Assembly (NCBI GenBank): GCA_002332905.1
Contig: DDAM01000062.1
Coordinates: 62,001-126,000 of the forward strand
Direction of reading: 5' to 3'
Length of the DNA: 64,000 bases
Origin: Firmicutes bacterium UBA2058
GTDB lineage: Bacteria; Bacillota; Clostridia; Tissierellales; Sedimentibacteraceae
The notes below the pieces were generated by a model. That model was not told where the DNA came from. It saw only the letters and a program-made list of their open reading frames with translations, and made no database searches. The translations under genes were made by a program, and so were the position numbers. The stretch's first letter is position 1, and each line of letters starts with the position of its first letter. Positions 9,165 to 17,818 of this stretch are shown piece by piece.

Positions 9165-9252
9165 CAATTATGCCAATCGTGGCATCACAAATAGAGATAA
9201 AAAATCGTCATTTTGATTTTTCCATAGAGTGAAGAGTTTCTTTTCTTCACTC
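9165..9252 (-). repeat. Intercistronic-type palindromic module, copy C (upstream of cutC)
   Basis: GAGTGAAG...CTTCACTC (9227-9252), AAAAATC...GATTTTT (about 9200-9221) and ATGCCA-atcg-TGGCAT (9170-9185), leading straight into GGAGG of cutC. Here there is no upstream cotranscribed gene in view, so it forms the operon leader. Confidence 0.8.
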
Positions 9253-9313
9253 TTTTCACGCTATCACCAATTTATTTATATTGTTTTTATAATTTTAACA
9301 TAACGGTATATGA

Positions 9314-9342
9314 TTGACAACACAAAAACCCCAATATATAAT
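9314..9342 (+). promoter_or_regulatory. Consensus sigma-A promoter for the transglutaminase-like gene
   Basis: Perfect TTGACA (9314-9319), 17-base spacer, perfect TATAAT (9337-9342), 54 bases before the start codon. The strongest promoter match in the window. Confidence 0.85.
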
Positions 9343-9395
9343 TTTTATATATTAGTATATAATTTCATATATTGCATACCTTAGGAGGCATATTT

Positions 9396-11804
9396 ATGTT
9401 AACAAAGGAGTTAATTGAAAGTATAGAAACAAACTTTAATAGCTATATAACTCTATTTCCAAGAAAAACTATTGAAATTTTAAATATGTGTAAAAGCTTA
9501 TCTAATGAACTACGAGTTTATTTTATGAAGGCTGTAACACAGATGCCAGCAACCGATGTTATTAGTGTCAACATTTCGGATATTTTACAGCATGTAATAC
9601 ATGTCTATAAAATTGTCACAAATATTAATTACTGTAAGGAGATTCCAATTGACATCATTTTTGATTATATTCTTCCATATAGAGTAAATGACGAGGATTT
9701 TTCTCTTTATAACATGCAATTTTATAAGGAGCTCAGTCCATTAATAAACACTGATAATATTAGTGAAAGCGCATTAGCAGTAAATTACTGGTGTTATTCA
9801 AAAGCTACATATGCTCAAGCAGATGATCGTACTCAAAATGCAATAGCAACTATCAAATCAGGTAGAGGCAGATGTGGAGAGGAAAGTGTACTTTTAGTAA
9901 GTGCTCTGCGTAGCATAGGTATACCAGCAAGACAATGCTACAGTCCATATTGGTCACATTGCGATGATAATCATGCATGGGCAGAAGTATACACTGGTTT
10001 AGGTTGGGAGTTTTTAGGAGCATGTGAGCCTGAAGAGAAGTTAAATTTGGGGTGGTTTAATAATGCAGCTTCAAGAGCATTAATAACAAGACATAGGGTG
10101 TTTGGATTAGGTGATAGACAAATAAATAATGACCAAAATAATATCTTTACAACAGTTACCTCTACAAATATTTATATTAAAACTAGAATAGTTACTGTTA
10201 ATGTTTATAATAACGGCGAAAAAATTCCATACGTAAAAGTAGGTCTTTATGCAATAAATTATTGTATGCCTAAGTTAATATTTGAAAAAACTAGCGACTG
10301 TAATGGGACTGTCCAATTTGAAGTAGGTATGGGAGATTCATTGTTTTTTACTTATTATAATGGAAAGTATGATATGGTGGTATGTTCTGAAAAAACAAAT
10401 CAAGTAAATTTAGATATATCTAGATGTGTTAAATCTGTAGATTTTAATCTAATTCCTTATGAGGGCGATATACAAAGTGATGATATTATACCTTCTAAAA
10501 TACATATTGATAAGCTAGCTTTATTACAAAATAAAAGAGAAGAATCACATAGACAAGCTAGAAGTACTAATAACAAGTACACAGAGTTAGCAAAGCTAAA
10601 TAGCGATGTTATTGAAATGTTTATAAATAATACTTCTATTTTAGAGGAACATAAAGTAGAAATTTTAGAGTCACTTACTAAAAAAGACTTTTGCGACATA
10701 AAATATGAGGCCTTATGTGACATGGAGCTTGCATATGAATATAAAGATAAATTTTCTAATGATATTTTTAACAAATACTTACTTCCGTTAAGAGTAGAAA
10801 ACGAGCCTTTATATCCATATAAGAAATATATAAAGGAATATTTTAAAAACAAAACAACTATAGAGGATATATTAGAGCTTATTAATAATGAATTGACTAT
10901 AGTAGATAAGTACACTTTTAATGGTTTAGTCGCTGACATTAAGGGAGTAATAAAAAATAAATTAATAACAACTTTTAGTTTACCTATACATTTAGTCCAA
11001 ATATCTAGAGCTATAGGTATTCCAGCTAGATTAAATCCTACAACTAGACAGCCTGAATACTTTAATGGTGAAAAATTCATATGCTTTTACGAAAACAATG
11101 TCAATAATAGAATTGACATTGATAATGCTATCATTAGCACTGTTAAAGAAACAATTATAAGCATTGATAAAAATGCAAAATTAAATTTAAACTACGGATC
11201 TGATTTTACTATATGTCATATTAAAGATGGATACTTTAGTTATTTAAATCTTGAAGAAGACTTAAGCTTACCTAATCAAATTTCTGTTGATAAAGGATTA
11301 TATGCTATTACTCAGGCTACAAGACAAATAGATGGATCACTAATAGGTACAATATATTTTAACAACAATGTCACTTTACAAGATCCTATTATTTTTACAC
11401 AGGATAAGCTAAAGAGTATTGTTGTACCAGACGAAATAATATGTGTATCAGACGGTAAAAAAGTATTAGCATTTATACAAAATAATTCAGAACCAACTGA
11501 GCATTTTTTAAATGAGCTTTTAGAAAATGAAGAAAAAATTATTGATTCAAATATTGAAATTATGTTATTTGGAAGCACAAATGAAAAAAATGATACATTA
11601 TTATTAGTTCTAAATAAAAATTTGGCAAAATTCAATGTATCAGAATTCAATAATAGCTGGAAACAATTTAGAAAAGACATGCATATAGGTGATTTACGTT
11701 TACCATTTATAACAGCAACAATGGACAAGAAGGGACTTTACTCATTTGCGAACTATAATGTTGGTACAGTTGATATGTTATTGAAAATATACGATAATGT
11801 TTAG
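9396..11804 (+). CDS. Large transglutaminase-like domain protein
   Basis: An 802-residue protein without a signal peptide or membrane helix, so probably cytoplasmic. A transglutaminase/protease-like core lies at about residues 150-230: GRGRCGEESVLLVSALRSIG contains the catalytic Cys, NHAWAEVY the His, and the following LGACEPEEKLNLGW the acidic position. A small beta-domain, perhaps carboxypeptidase-regulatory-like, follows at about 260-340. A second region near 520-560, with HLVQISRAIGIPARLNPTTR, resembles a transglutaminase core lacking the Cys. The remainder is unrecognised. Start ATG 9396 follows TTAGGAGG. Bacterial homologues may be peptidases or cross-linking enzymes; activity here is not established. 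Own consensus promoter and terminator. Confidence 0.8.
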   Translation: MLTKELIESIETNFNSYITLFPRKTIEILNMCKSLSNELRVYFMKAVTQMPATDVISVNISDILQHVIHVYKIVTNINYCKEIPIDIIFDYILPYRVNDEDFSLYNMQFYKELSPLINTDNISESALAVNYWCYSKATYAQADDRTQNAIATIKSGRGRCGEESVLLVSALRSIGIPARQCYSPYWSHCDDNHAWAEVYTGLGWEFLGACEPEEKLNLGWFNNAASRALITRHRVFGLGDRQINNDQNNIFTTVTSTNIYIKTRIVTVNVYNNGEKIPYVKVGLYAINYCMPKLIFEKTSDCNGTVQFEVGMGDSLFFTYYNGKYDMVVCSEKTNQVNLDISRCVKSVDFNLIPYEGDIQSDDIIPSKIHIDKLALLQNKREESHRQARSTNNKYTELAKLNSDVIEMFINNTSILEEHKVEILESLTKKDFCDIKYEALCDMELAYEYKDKFSNDIFNKYLLPLRVENEPLYPYKKYIKEYFKNKTTIEDILELINNELTIVDKYTFNGLVADIKGVIKNKLITTFSLPIHLVQISRAIGIPARLNPTTRQPEYFNGEKFICFYENNVNNRIDIDNAIISTVKETIISIDKNAKLNLNYGSDFTICHIKDGYFSYLNLEEDLSLPNQISVDKGLYAITQATRQIDGSLIGTIYFNNNVTLQDPIIFTQDKLKSIVVPDEIICVSDGKKVLAFIQNNSEPTEHFLNELLENEEKIIDSNIEIMLFGSTNEKNDTLLLVLNKNLAKFNVSEFNNSWKQFRKDMHIGDLRLPFITATMDKKGLYSFANYNVGTVDMLLKIYDNV

Positions 11805-11810
11805 TAAATT

Positions 11811-11852
11811 AAAACGTCATATTGAAAAATCGCTTTCAATATGACGTTTATT
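11811..11852 (+). terminator. Terminator after the transglutaminase-like gene
   Basis: 15-bp stem AAACGTCATATTGAA...TTCAATATGACGTTT (11812-11826 with 11834-11848), six bases after the stop codon, followed by TTATT. Confidence 0.85.
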
Positions 11853-11859
11853 ATTAACA

Positions 11860-12002
11860 ATTCACTTTACACTCCGCATTTTTTATTTCTCCAAGAATAT
11901 ACGCATAATCTCCAGGAATCTTCTTGTGTATTTCTTTCCAAATGTTGAAAAATGGGGAACTTTTTGATTTAAATCATATTCAATGAACCACCTGTATGCC
12001 AT
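11860..12002 (-). pseudogene. Transposase fragment, IS1182-like N-terminal region
   Basis: On the minus strand from 12002 the sequence reads MAYRWFIEYDLNQKVPHFST and continues FGKKYTRRF. This matches the conserved N-terminal segment of IS1182-family transposases (YRWF-x-GYDL-x-EK-x-PHFSTF-x-KNY-x-RRF). It then shifts frame and stops after about 48 codons, and the rest of the element is absent. It is a relic of an old insertion in the spacer before the first aminotransferase. Family assignment is from memory of the motif; no terminal repeats are seen. Confidence 0.6.
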
Positions 12003-12058
12003 ATTTACTTCTATTTCTTTTTACATTCATTTTTAATATAATTATTGCAATTGTGTTA

Positions 12059-12087
12059 TGGACAAATGTATTTTATTTTTATATAAT
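12059..12087 (+). promoter_or_regulatory. Promoter for the first aminotransferase
   Basis: TGGACA (12059-12064), 17-base spacer, perfect TATAAT (12082-12087), about 80 bases before the ATG. Confidence 0.7.
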
Positions 12088-12165
12088 GTATTATATGTTA
12101 TAAAATAAATTACATAATATTATTAAAAATCTAATTATATATATAAATCCTTAGGAGGTTTTTTT

Positions 12166-13479
12166 ATGAGTAACCCAATTATGTCAGCACATTTCGAGTC
12201 AAGAGTGCCATCAGATGTAAGATTGGCACAAATGAAATACGCGGAGCGAAAAGTTAAGCCTGAAGCTGTTATCAATGTAGGTATAGGTAATGTATCATTA
12301 CCAACAAACCCTGCAATGATGAATAGAATGTTTAACTTAGATGCACCTGAAAGCCCATTTAACAAAGGTGTTATTAGATACACAGCTACAGGTGGTTTAG
12401 ATGAAACTCAGGAAGCATTCAAGAACATTCTTAAATGCGAAGGATTTGACACAAGCAATTTACATGTAACAGTAACTGATGGCGGATCAACAGGTATGGA
12501 ATTGTTAATAATGGGTATCTGCGGTCCTGCGGGAACAGGTGAAAAACCCCTTATGATGATAGACCCTGCTTATACAAACTATATTTCATTTGCTGAAAGA
12601 GTGGGACGTAAGACTGTTACAGTAAAACGTCATATGAATGAAGACGGCAAATTCAGTTTACCTGAACTTGATAAAATCGAAGAAGTTATAAAAACTAATA
12701 ATCCCGGTGCTCTTCTTGTTATACCATATGACAACCCAACAGGACAATTATACGACAAGGAAACTCTTAAAGCACTTGCTAAGTTATGTGTTAAATATAA
12801 CTTATGGATGGTAAGTGATGAAGCATATCGTGAATTATATTATGTTGAAGACAGTGAATTAGTAAGTATTTGGGGTATCACAGATAAAGATGTACCTGGT
12901 ATTGAAGGAAGAAGAATAAGCATCGAAACAGCTTCTAAAGTATGGAATGCTTGCGGATTAAGAATCGGTGCTGTAATTACTGACAGCCCTGAGTTCAGCA
13001 ACCGTTGTACAGCTGAATATACTGCAAACTTATGTGCAAATGCTATAGGACAATATATATTTGGTGCTTTAGCACATGAAAGCAAAGAACAAATCGCAAA
13101 CTGGTGCAAAGGTCTTCGTGAATACTACGGAGATACAATTAAAAAAGTAAGCAAGGGATTAAAAGATTTAGAGCCAGGATTAGTTATATCAAGCCCTGAT
13201 GCATCGATATATACAGTAATTGATGTTAGAAATGTTGTTAAACCTGGATTTGATTCAATTAAATTCGTACTATATTGTGCAGAAAAAGGCGCTGTTGATA
13301 TTAATGGAGTTCAAACTACATTATTGGTTGCTCCTATGAAAGGTTTCTATGATATTGCAAAAGGACAAAACAATCCTGGAAGCACTCAATTCCGTATTTC
13401 ATATGTTGAATCTCCGGAAAATATGTTGAAAGTTCCAGAATTATTTGTAAAACTTTTAAAAGAATTTGAAGCCAGATAA
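12166..13479 (+). CDS. PLP-dependent class I/II aminotransferase
   Basis: A 437-residue fold-type I aminotransferase. The substrate-loop IRYTATGGLDETQEAF is near residue 66, the cofactor-binding DGGSTGMELL near 104, and the PYDNPTG motif (Asn contacting PLP) near 186. An Asp-x-Ala (SDEAYRELY) is near 214, the Schiff-base Lys sits in SIETASKVWNACGLRIG near 258, and the C-terminal carboxylate-binding Arg is in FRISYVE. The RBS TTAGGAGG is strong, and the codon choice looks like a highly expressed gene, as expected in an amino-acid fermenter. Substrate not deducible. Followed by a bidirectional terminator facing prs. Confidence 0.87.
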   Translation: MSNPIMSAHFESRVPSDVRLAQMKYAERKVKPEAVINVGIGNVSLPTNPAMMNRMFNLDAPESPFNKGVIRYTATGGLDETQEAFKNILKCEGFDTSNLHVTVTDGGSTGMELLIMGICGPAGTGEKPLMMIDPAYTNYISFAERVGRKTVTVKRHMNEDGKFSLPELDKIEEVIKTNNPGALLVIPYDNPTGQLYDKETLKALAKLCVKYNLWMVSDEAYRELYYVEDSELVSIWGITDKDVPGIEGRRISIETASKVWNACGLRIGAVITDSPEFSNRCTAEYTANLCANAIGQYIFGALAHESKEQIANWCKGLREYYGDTIKKVSKGLKDLEPGLVISSPDASIYTVIDVRNVVKPGFDSIKFVLYCAEKGAVDINGVQTTLLVAPMKGFYDIAKGQNNPGSTQFRISYVESPENMLKVPELFVKLLKEFEAR

Positions 13480-13550
13480 TAAGAACCTGACCACTTGTGC
13501 CATCAAAGATGGCAGGTGGAGCCCCAGAACCTTGTTGTTTACACAATAAA

Positions 13551-13593
13551 AAAACCTCTAAATATATTTATATTTCCAATATGTTTAGAGGTT
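13551..13593. terminator. Bidirectional terminator between aminotransferase and prs
   Basis: AAAACCTCTAAA (13551-13562) pairs with TTTAGAGGTTT (13582-13592), flanked by A-run and T-run, between convergent genes. A separate small hairpin (GCCATC-aaa-GATGGC) lies just upstream near 13500-13515. Confidence 0.8.
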
Positions 13594-13636
13594 TAATTTA
13601 TTATATTGTCAAAAAAAGATCATATTTCTTTAATAG

Positions 13637-14770
13637 TTATTTATCAAGCAAAACTTTAATCTTTTGAACCGGATCTAAAAGCTCACTTAATGATTTGTCA
13701 GAATTCAAAACATCTATTATACTCGCAATATATTTTGACATATCCACTTCTTGATACCATTTACGTTCCTTTAACTCCGGAGTTCTATATATTAAATTTG
13801 TAGTGTAAACTTTTGAAATTAAACCCTCTTCAAAAGCTTTGTCGAATCTAGAAAGTCCTTCATTAAATAAACCAAACGCAGCAAACATATATACTTTTTT
13901 TGCTCCTCTTTCGCGCAATTTGGCGGCTGCATCAATCAATGTCTCTCCCGATGCAATCATATCATCTATTAATATTATATCCTTACCAGCAAGGTCTGCT
14001 CCTAAAAATTGATGACTTATAACTGGATTTTTACCATTAACTACATTAGTATAATCTCTTCTTTTGTAAAACATTCCAAGATCCAATCCCATAACAGACG
14101 AATAATAAATACATCTTTTCATTCCACCAGCATCAGGAGAAATAATCATTAGGTTATCTTTATCTATTTTTACGTCCTTTTCATTATTTACAAAAGCTTT
14201 TATCATTTGATATGTTGGGTGGAAGTTCTCAAAACCACTAAGTGGTATTGCATTTTGAACCTTTGGTTCATGTACATCAAAGGTAATTATATTTTCAACT
14301 CCCATATGTACTAGTTCCTGCAATGCAATAGCACAGTCTAAGGATTCTCTCATTTGTCTTGCATCCTGTCTGCCTTGATATAGCATAGGCATAATAACTG
14401 TGATTCTTCTTGCTTTACCGCCAATTGCAGCTATTGTCCTTTTTAAATCTTGAAAATGATCATCTGGACTCATCAATGTTTCTTTTCCATACATTTTATA
14501 TGTCACACCGTAATTGTACATATCACAAATTATAAATACGTCATGACCTCTAACAGATTCATAAACAACTCCCTTTGCTTCACCATTTCCAAATCTAATA
14601 CATTTTGTATTTAATTTGTACGTGTCTACCCCCTTTTTCTTCACTTCATCTTTACGCCAGTCAAGTAAGTAATCATCAATTTTTTGAGTAATTTCCTCAA
14701 CACCGTTCATCCCTATAATTGATAAATCAGCAATAGGTTCATATTCTTCATGAGTGTATTCCGCAGACAT
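13637..14770 (-). CDS. prs: Ribose-phosphate pyrophosphokinase, long form
   Basis: Makes PRPP from ribose-5-phosphate and ATP for nucleotide, His and Trp synthesis. At 377 residues it is about 60 longer than classical Prs (about 315), with an N-terminal extension of some 50 residues. Motifs: the catalytic flexible loop MLYQGRQDARQMRESLD (classical ARQDRK; R-Q-D kept), DVHEPKVQ, SPDAGGMKRC, and the PRPP-binding IILIDDMIASGETL (classical VDDMIDTGGT). Two Prs-type phosphoribosyltransferase folds are evident. RBS TTGGAGGATTAA precedes the ATG. This divergent long form is common in Clostridia, where allosteric properties may differ; that is inference. Confidence 0.9.
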   Translation of the reverse strand: MSAEYTHEEYEPIADLSIIGMNGVEEITQKIDDYLLDWRKDEVKKKGVDTYKLNTKCIRFGNGEAKGVVYESVRGHDVFIICDMYNYGVTYKMYGKETLMSPDDHFQDLKRTIAAIGGKARRITVIMPMLYQGRQDARQMRESLDCAIALQELVHMGVENIITFDVHEPKVQNAIPLSGFENFHPTYQMIKAFVNNEKDVKIDKDNLMIISPDAGGMKRCIYYSSVMGLDLGMFYKRRDYTNVVNGKNPVISHQFLGADLAGKDIILIDDMIASGETLIDAAAKLRERGAKKVYMFAAFGLFNEGLSRFDKAFEEGLISKVYTTNLIYRTPELKERKWYQEVDMSKYIASIIDVLNSDKSLSELLDPVQKIKVLLDK

Positions 14771-15042
14771 TTAATCCTCCAATTTGTATTATACTTTTTC
14801 ACATACATTTTAACATTTTTATTTTTAAATATACGTATTTTTCCACAATAATTCTACACAATTTTATCATACTTTACAATACTAAAAAACTATATTTTTT
14901 AGTTTTCCCAGAAATCTCGTTTTATATAAAGAATAATCAACTTTTAATTATTTCTTTTATGCTATGTATGCTAATGCTATTATTTAAAAAGGATAAATCA
15001 ATAATAAACTTTTAAAATGGGATTAGATATGAAGGTAAACAT

Positions 15043-15085
15043 AAAACAACACCCAACGTCTAAAAGAGCGTCAGGTGTTGTTTGC
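15043..15085 (-). terminator. Terminator for tRNA-Lys
   Basis: On the minus strand, AACAACACC...GGGTGTTGTTTT (15085-15043), about three bases after the tRNA CCA end. Confidence 0.8.
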
Positions 15086-15087
15086 AA

Positions 15088-15163
15088 TGGTGATCCATCC
15101 GCGATTCGAACGCGGGACACCCTGATTAAAAGTCAGGTGCTCTGCCGGCTGAGCTAATGGATC
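15088..15163 (-). tRNA. tRNA-Lys(TTT), 76 nt with encoded CCA
   Basis: Minus-strand acceptor GATCCAT pairs with ATGGATC, with discriminator A and genomic CCA. The D-arm is AGCTCAGCCGGCAGAGC, the anticodon stem-loop CTGACTTTTAATCAG has anticodon TTT (Lys), and the T-arm carries GTTCGAATC. It stands alone with its own promoter and terminator. Confidence 0.97.
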
Positions 15164-15201
15164 ATATCTTTAAAAATATTGTCGTTTTTGACGACTTTTA
15201 T

Positions 15202-15230
15202 ATAATACAACAAATAAATATAATTGTCAA
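15202..15230 (-). promoter_or_regulatory. Promoter for tRNA-Lys
   Basis: On the minus strand, perfect TTGACA (15230-15225), 17-base spacer, TATTAT (15207-15202). About 40 bases before the tRNA; the leader contains a small GTCGT/ACGAC hairpin (about 15180-15195). Confidence 0.8.
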
Positions 15231-15481
15231 CAAAAAAACATAATTTATTGATTGACAAATAATTACAATTTTTTTACTAGCTTTTTTCTATTGGTAATTA
15301 AATATAATTTTTTTGTACATATTTTTGGAAGATTTAAAAAAGTCATAGTCAATAATATTATTTCTTACTTTTTTATAAATATTAACTAATATTTATATAT
15401 ACTTAACTAAAATAGTAACGTATTTGATAAAATTAATTAATATAAAACATTTTTTTAATTTATTTATTTAATAAACTAAGC

Positions 15482-15516
15482 AAATTTTAGCTTTGCTCAA
15501 AACAAAGTTAAAATTT
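15482..15516. repeat. 14-bp perfect-like palindrome in AT-rich spacer
   Basis: AAATTTTAGCTTTG (15482-15495) pairs with CAAAGTTAAAATTT (15503-15516) with one G-T wobble and a 7-base loop. It lies in the AT-rich spacer 15231-15574, which otherwise holds nothing recognisable. Could be a terminator remnant or regulatory site. Confidence 0.5.
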
Positions 15517-15574
15517 CAATATTTAGCGCCTTACTATTTTAAATCCTGTTAATCCTACTATCTAATAGCATTAA

Positions 15575-15603
15575 TTGACTTTTAATTTTTTGTATGTTAA
15601 TAT
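15575..15603 (+). promoter_or_regulatory. Promoter for the second aminotransferase
   Basis: TTGACT (15575-15580), 17-base spacer, TAATAT (15598-15603) preceded by TGT (extended -10). Confidence 0.65.
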
Positions 15604-15638
15604 TTTGTTAATAAATAACACTATGTGATAGTGCAAAA

Positions 15639-15694
15639 AGTGAAATGAATTTCACTCTAAAATTTTGTAATGCCGTAAACGGTATAATGGAGGT
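15639..15694 (+). repeat. Palindromic module, copy K (leader of second aminotransferase)
   Basis: AGTGAAAT-ga-ATTTCACT (15639-15656) and ATGCCG-taaa-CGGTAT (15670-15685), followed by AATGGAGG. Only clear plus-strand copy; it sits in a 5' leader, not between two genes. Confidence 0.8.
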
Positions 15695-15698
15695 TATT

Positions 15699-16943
15699 AT
15701 GACTATTAATATGGTTGCTGACCACGCAAGATGGCCAATAGCTAACGATCCTATATTTGAAATATCAGGAAGAGCTAAAAAAGCAATTGCAGAGCATGGA
15801 AAAGAAAACGTAATAGACGCTACTCTTGGAGCGTTGTATGATGATAACGGAAATTTAATCTGTATGAAATCAGTTTATACGACACTAAAAGAACTACCAA
15901 ATGATAAAATTGCTGCTTATGCACCTTTAGCTGGTACGCCTGATTTTTTAAAAGCAGTAGAAACAGCTTGTTTTGGTGACTGCAAACCAGATGCACATAT
16001 AAGAGCAGTTGCAACTCCTGGAGGAACTGGTGGTGTTAAACACGCAATCTGTAACTACACAAATACTGAAGATGCAGTTTTAGTTGCTGACTGGTATTGG
16101 TCACCATATTCTACTATATCTGAAGAAATAGGAAGAACTGTTGAAACTTTTACATTATTTAACGAAGAAGGAAACTTCAACGTAGCTTCTTTCAAAGAGC
16201 ATTTTGAAGCATTAATGAAAAAACAAAAGAGAGTTCTTACAATATTAAATACTCCTGCACACAATCCAACAGGATATAGCGTATCTGACGACGAATGGGA
16301 TCAGATACTAGATATTCTTAAAAACGCAGCTAAAGACAAGGATAATAGAGTAATTTTATTAGTTGACACAGCATATATAGATTTTGCTGGTCAAGGTCAA
16401 GAAAGAAGAAAATTCTTTAAGAAATTTTCAAACCTTCCAGAAAACTTATTTGTAATGGTAGCCTACAGTATGTCTAAAGGATATACTATGTATGGTATGC
16501 GTTCTGGAGCAGCTATAGGTATTTCTTCAAACGAAGACTTAGCTATAGAATTCCAATTTTCATGTATGCACTCAGGTCGTGCAAACTGGTCAAATGGTAC
16601 TAGAGGTGCTATGGAGGTTATGTCAGCTATATATGCAGACCCTCATAAACTAGAAACTTATTTAAAAGAAGTAGAAGAAAACAAACAAATGCTTCAAGAA
16701 AGAGCAAAAATATTTGTTGATGAAGCACAAAAAATAGGTCTTAAAACTTTACCATACAGAGATGGATTCTTCATAACTATAGAACATCCAGAACCTAAAA
16801 AGCTTATGGAAGAGTTAACTAAATATAATTTATATTTAGTATCTCTTAAAAAGGGTATAAGATTTGCTATATGTGCTGTATCAGCAGAAAAATGTAGAAA
16901 ATCACCAGCTCTAATTAAAAAAGCAATTGATGATTTAAAATAA
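15699..16943 (+). CDS. PLP-dependent class I/II aminotransferase (aromatic-type)
   Basis: A 414-residue fold-type I aminotransferase. The TLGALYDDNG and YAPLAGTPDFLKAV openings match bacterial aspartate/aromatic-type enzymes. PGGTGGVKHAI near residue 108 binds PLP phosphate, NTPAHNPTG near 185 holds the PLP Asn, VDTAYIDFAG near 226 the Asp, and the Schiff-base Lys is in AYSMSKGYTMYGMRSG near 256. The start is ATG 15699 after AATGGAGGTTATT. The in-frame ATG at 15645 only reads through the palindromic leader module. Clean terminator downstream. Its substrate may be aromatic amino acids, by family resemblance only. Confidence 0.87.
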   Translation: MTINMVADHARWPIANDPIFEISGRAKKAIAEHGKENVIDATLGALYDDNGNLICMKSVYTTLKELPNDKIAAYAPLAGTPDFLKAVETACFGDCKPDAHIRAVATPGGTGGVKHAICNYTNTEDAVLVADWYWSPYSTISEEIGRTVETFTLFNEEGNFNVASFKEHFEALMKKQKRVLTILNTPAHNPTGYSVSDDEWDQILDILKNAAKDKDNRVILLVDTAYIDFAGQGQERRKFFKKFSNLPENLFVMVAYSMSKGYTMYGMRSGAAIGISSNEDLAIEFQFSCMHSGRANWSNGTRGAMEVMSAIYADPHKLETYLKEVEENKQMLQERAKIFVDEAQKIGLKTLPYRDGFFITIEHPEPKKLMEELTKYNLYLVSLKKGIRFAICAVSAEKCRKSPALIKKAIDDLK

Positions 16944-16950
16944 ATGATAC

Positions 16951-16992
16951 AAAAAACCCATATTATTTAAGCAAGTAATATGGGTTTTTTTA
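16951..16992 (+). terminator. Terminator after the second aminotransferase
   Basis: AAAACCCATATTA (16953-16965) pairs with TAATATGGGTTTT, ending in a T-run. It abuts the end of the opposing phosphoesterase gene and probably serves both strands. Confidence 0.85.
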
Positions 16993-17817
16993 TATTGTTA
17001 TTACCTCTAAAGCTCTATCTATTTGTGATTTTAAATCACATTCGCCGCCGAACATTTTAAATTCTCTCTCATAGCCTAAGCATCTGCACATATAATAAGT
17101 ATTATCCTCTTCAAAGCTTTTACGATAATGCACATGACCGCTTATTGCAACTTTTATATTATCGCATTTAGTTATAAAATAAAGCTCCTGTGAGCCTAAA
17201 AAGGCATTAAAATATTTCCACATTTCATATTTTGGATGCTCTTCATCAACACATAAATCCGGATGATTAATCATATGTGTCATAAATATGACCTTCTTGT
17301 GAGAATACTGCATAATTAAACTAATAAACTCTTCATTCCAAGCATCATGTAGCTCTATATCACTTAATTGATGTTTAGCATATAATTTATCCTGCCAAGT
17401 CTTTTCTAAATAACACTTTTCCTCTAATTCATCTAGTTTATATTCTGATGAAGCGAATGAATAGTCATACCAACCACAGCCTGCTATAAGAACAACATCA
17501 TCAGATAGCTCAACTGCTTTGTTGTGTACAAAACCTTCTTCTTCACTAAATTTATCTAATATACTATCAATGTTCTCATCCTCATTATGCTTAGACCATA
17601 AGTCATGATTACCCGCTGTATAATAAAGCTTAGCATTTATAGCTTTCTTTAATTTTCTCATAAATTCTATTGACTTTTTATAGCTCTCAGATATATCTCC
17701 AGCAACAAGCATTACATCAACATTTTTATCATTGATACATTGAGAAAGGGTATTTAAAAGCTCTTCCTCGCTCTTCTGCTCATCAATATGAATATCTGAA
17801 ATTACACCTATTCTCAT
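16990..17817 (-). CDS. Calcineurin-like metallophosphoesterase
   Basis: A 275-residue metallophosphoesterase with all dimetal motifs: SDIHID (about 7), AGDISE (about 40), AGNHDLW (about 71), FMTHMINHP (about 176) and SGHVHYR (about 224). Substrate unknown: nucleotide, phosphodiester or protein targets are all possible. The start is ATG 17817, because its RBS GGAGGAGAACTTTGAA is embedded in the last codons of oppF, whose stop overlaps by position only two bases upstream. It is therefore translationally coupled to, and the last gene of, the opp operon. Confidence 0.85.
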   Translation of the reverse strand: MRIGVISDIHIDEQKSEEELLNTLSQCINDKNVDVMLVAGDISESYKKSIEFMRKLKKAINAKLYYTAGNHDLWSKHNEDENIDSILDKFSEEEGFVHNKAVELSDDVVLIAGCGWYDYSFASSEYKLDELEEKCYLEKTWQDKLYAKHQLSDIELHDAWNEEFISLIMQYSHKKVIFMTHMINHPDLCVDEEHPKYEMWKYFNAFLGSQELYFITKCDNIKVAISGHVHYRKSFEEDNTYYMCRCLGYEREFKMFGGECDLKSQIDRALEVITI

Positions 17818-17818
17818 T

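Noticed and set aside
10457..11080. A 207-codon open frame antisense to the transglutaminase-like gene
   Set aside because: No RBS, no recognisable domain, and composition is that expected from the shadow of an AT-rich gene. The same applies to 54952-55533 opposite the giant SLH gene.
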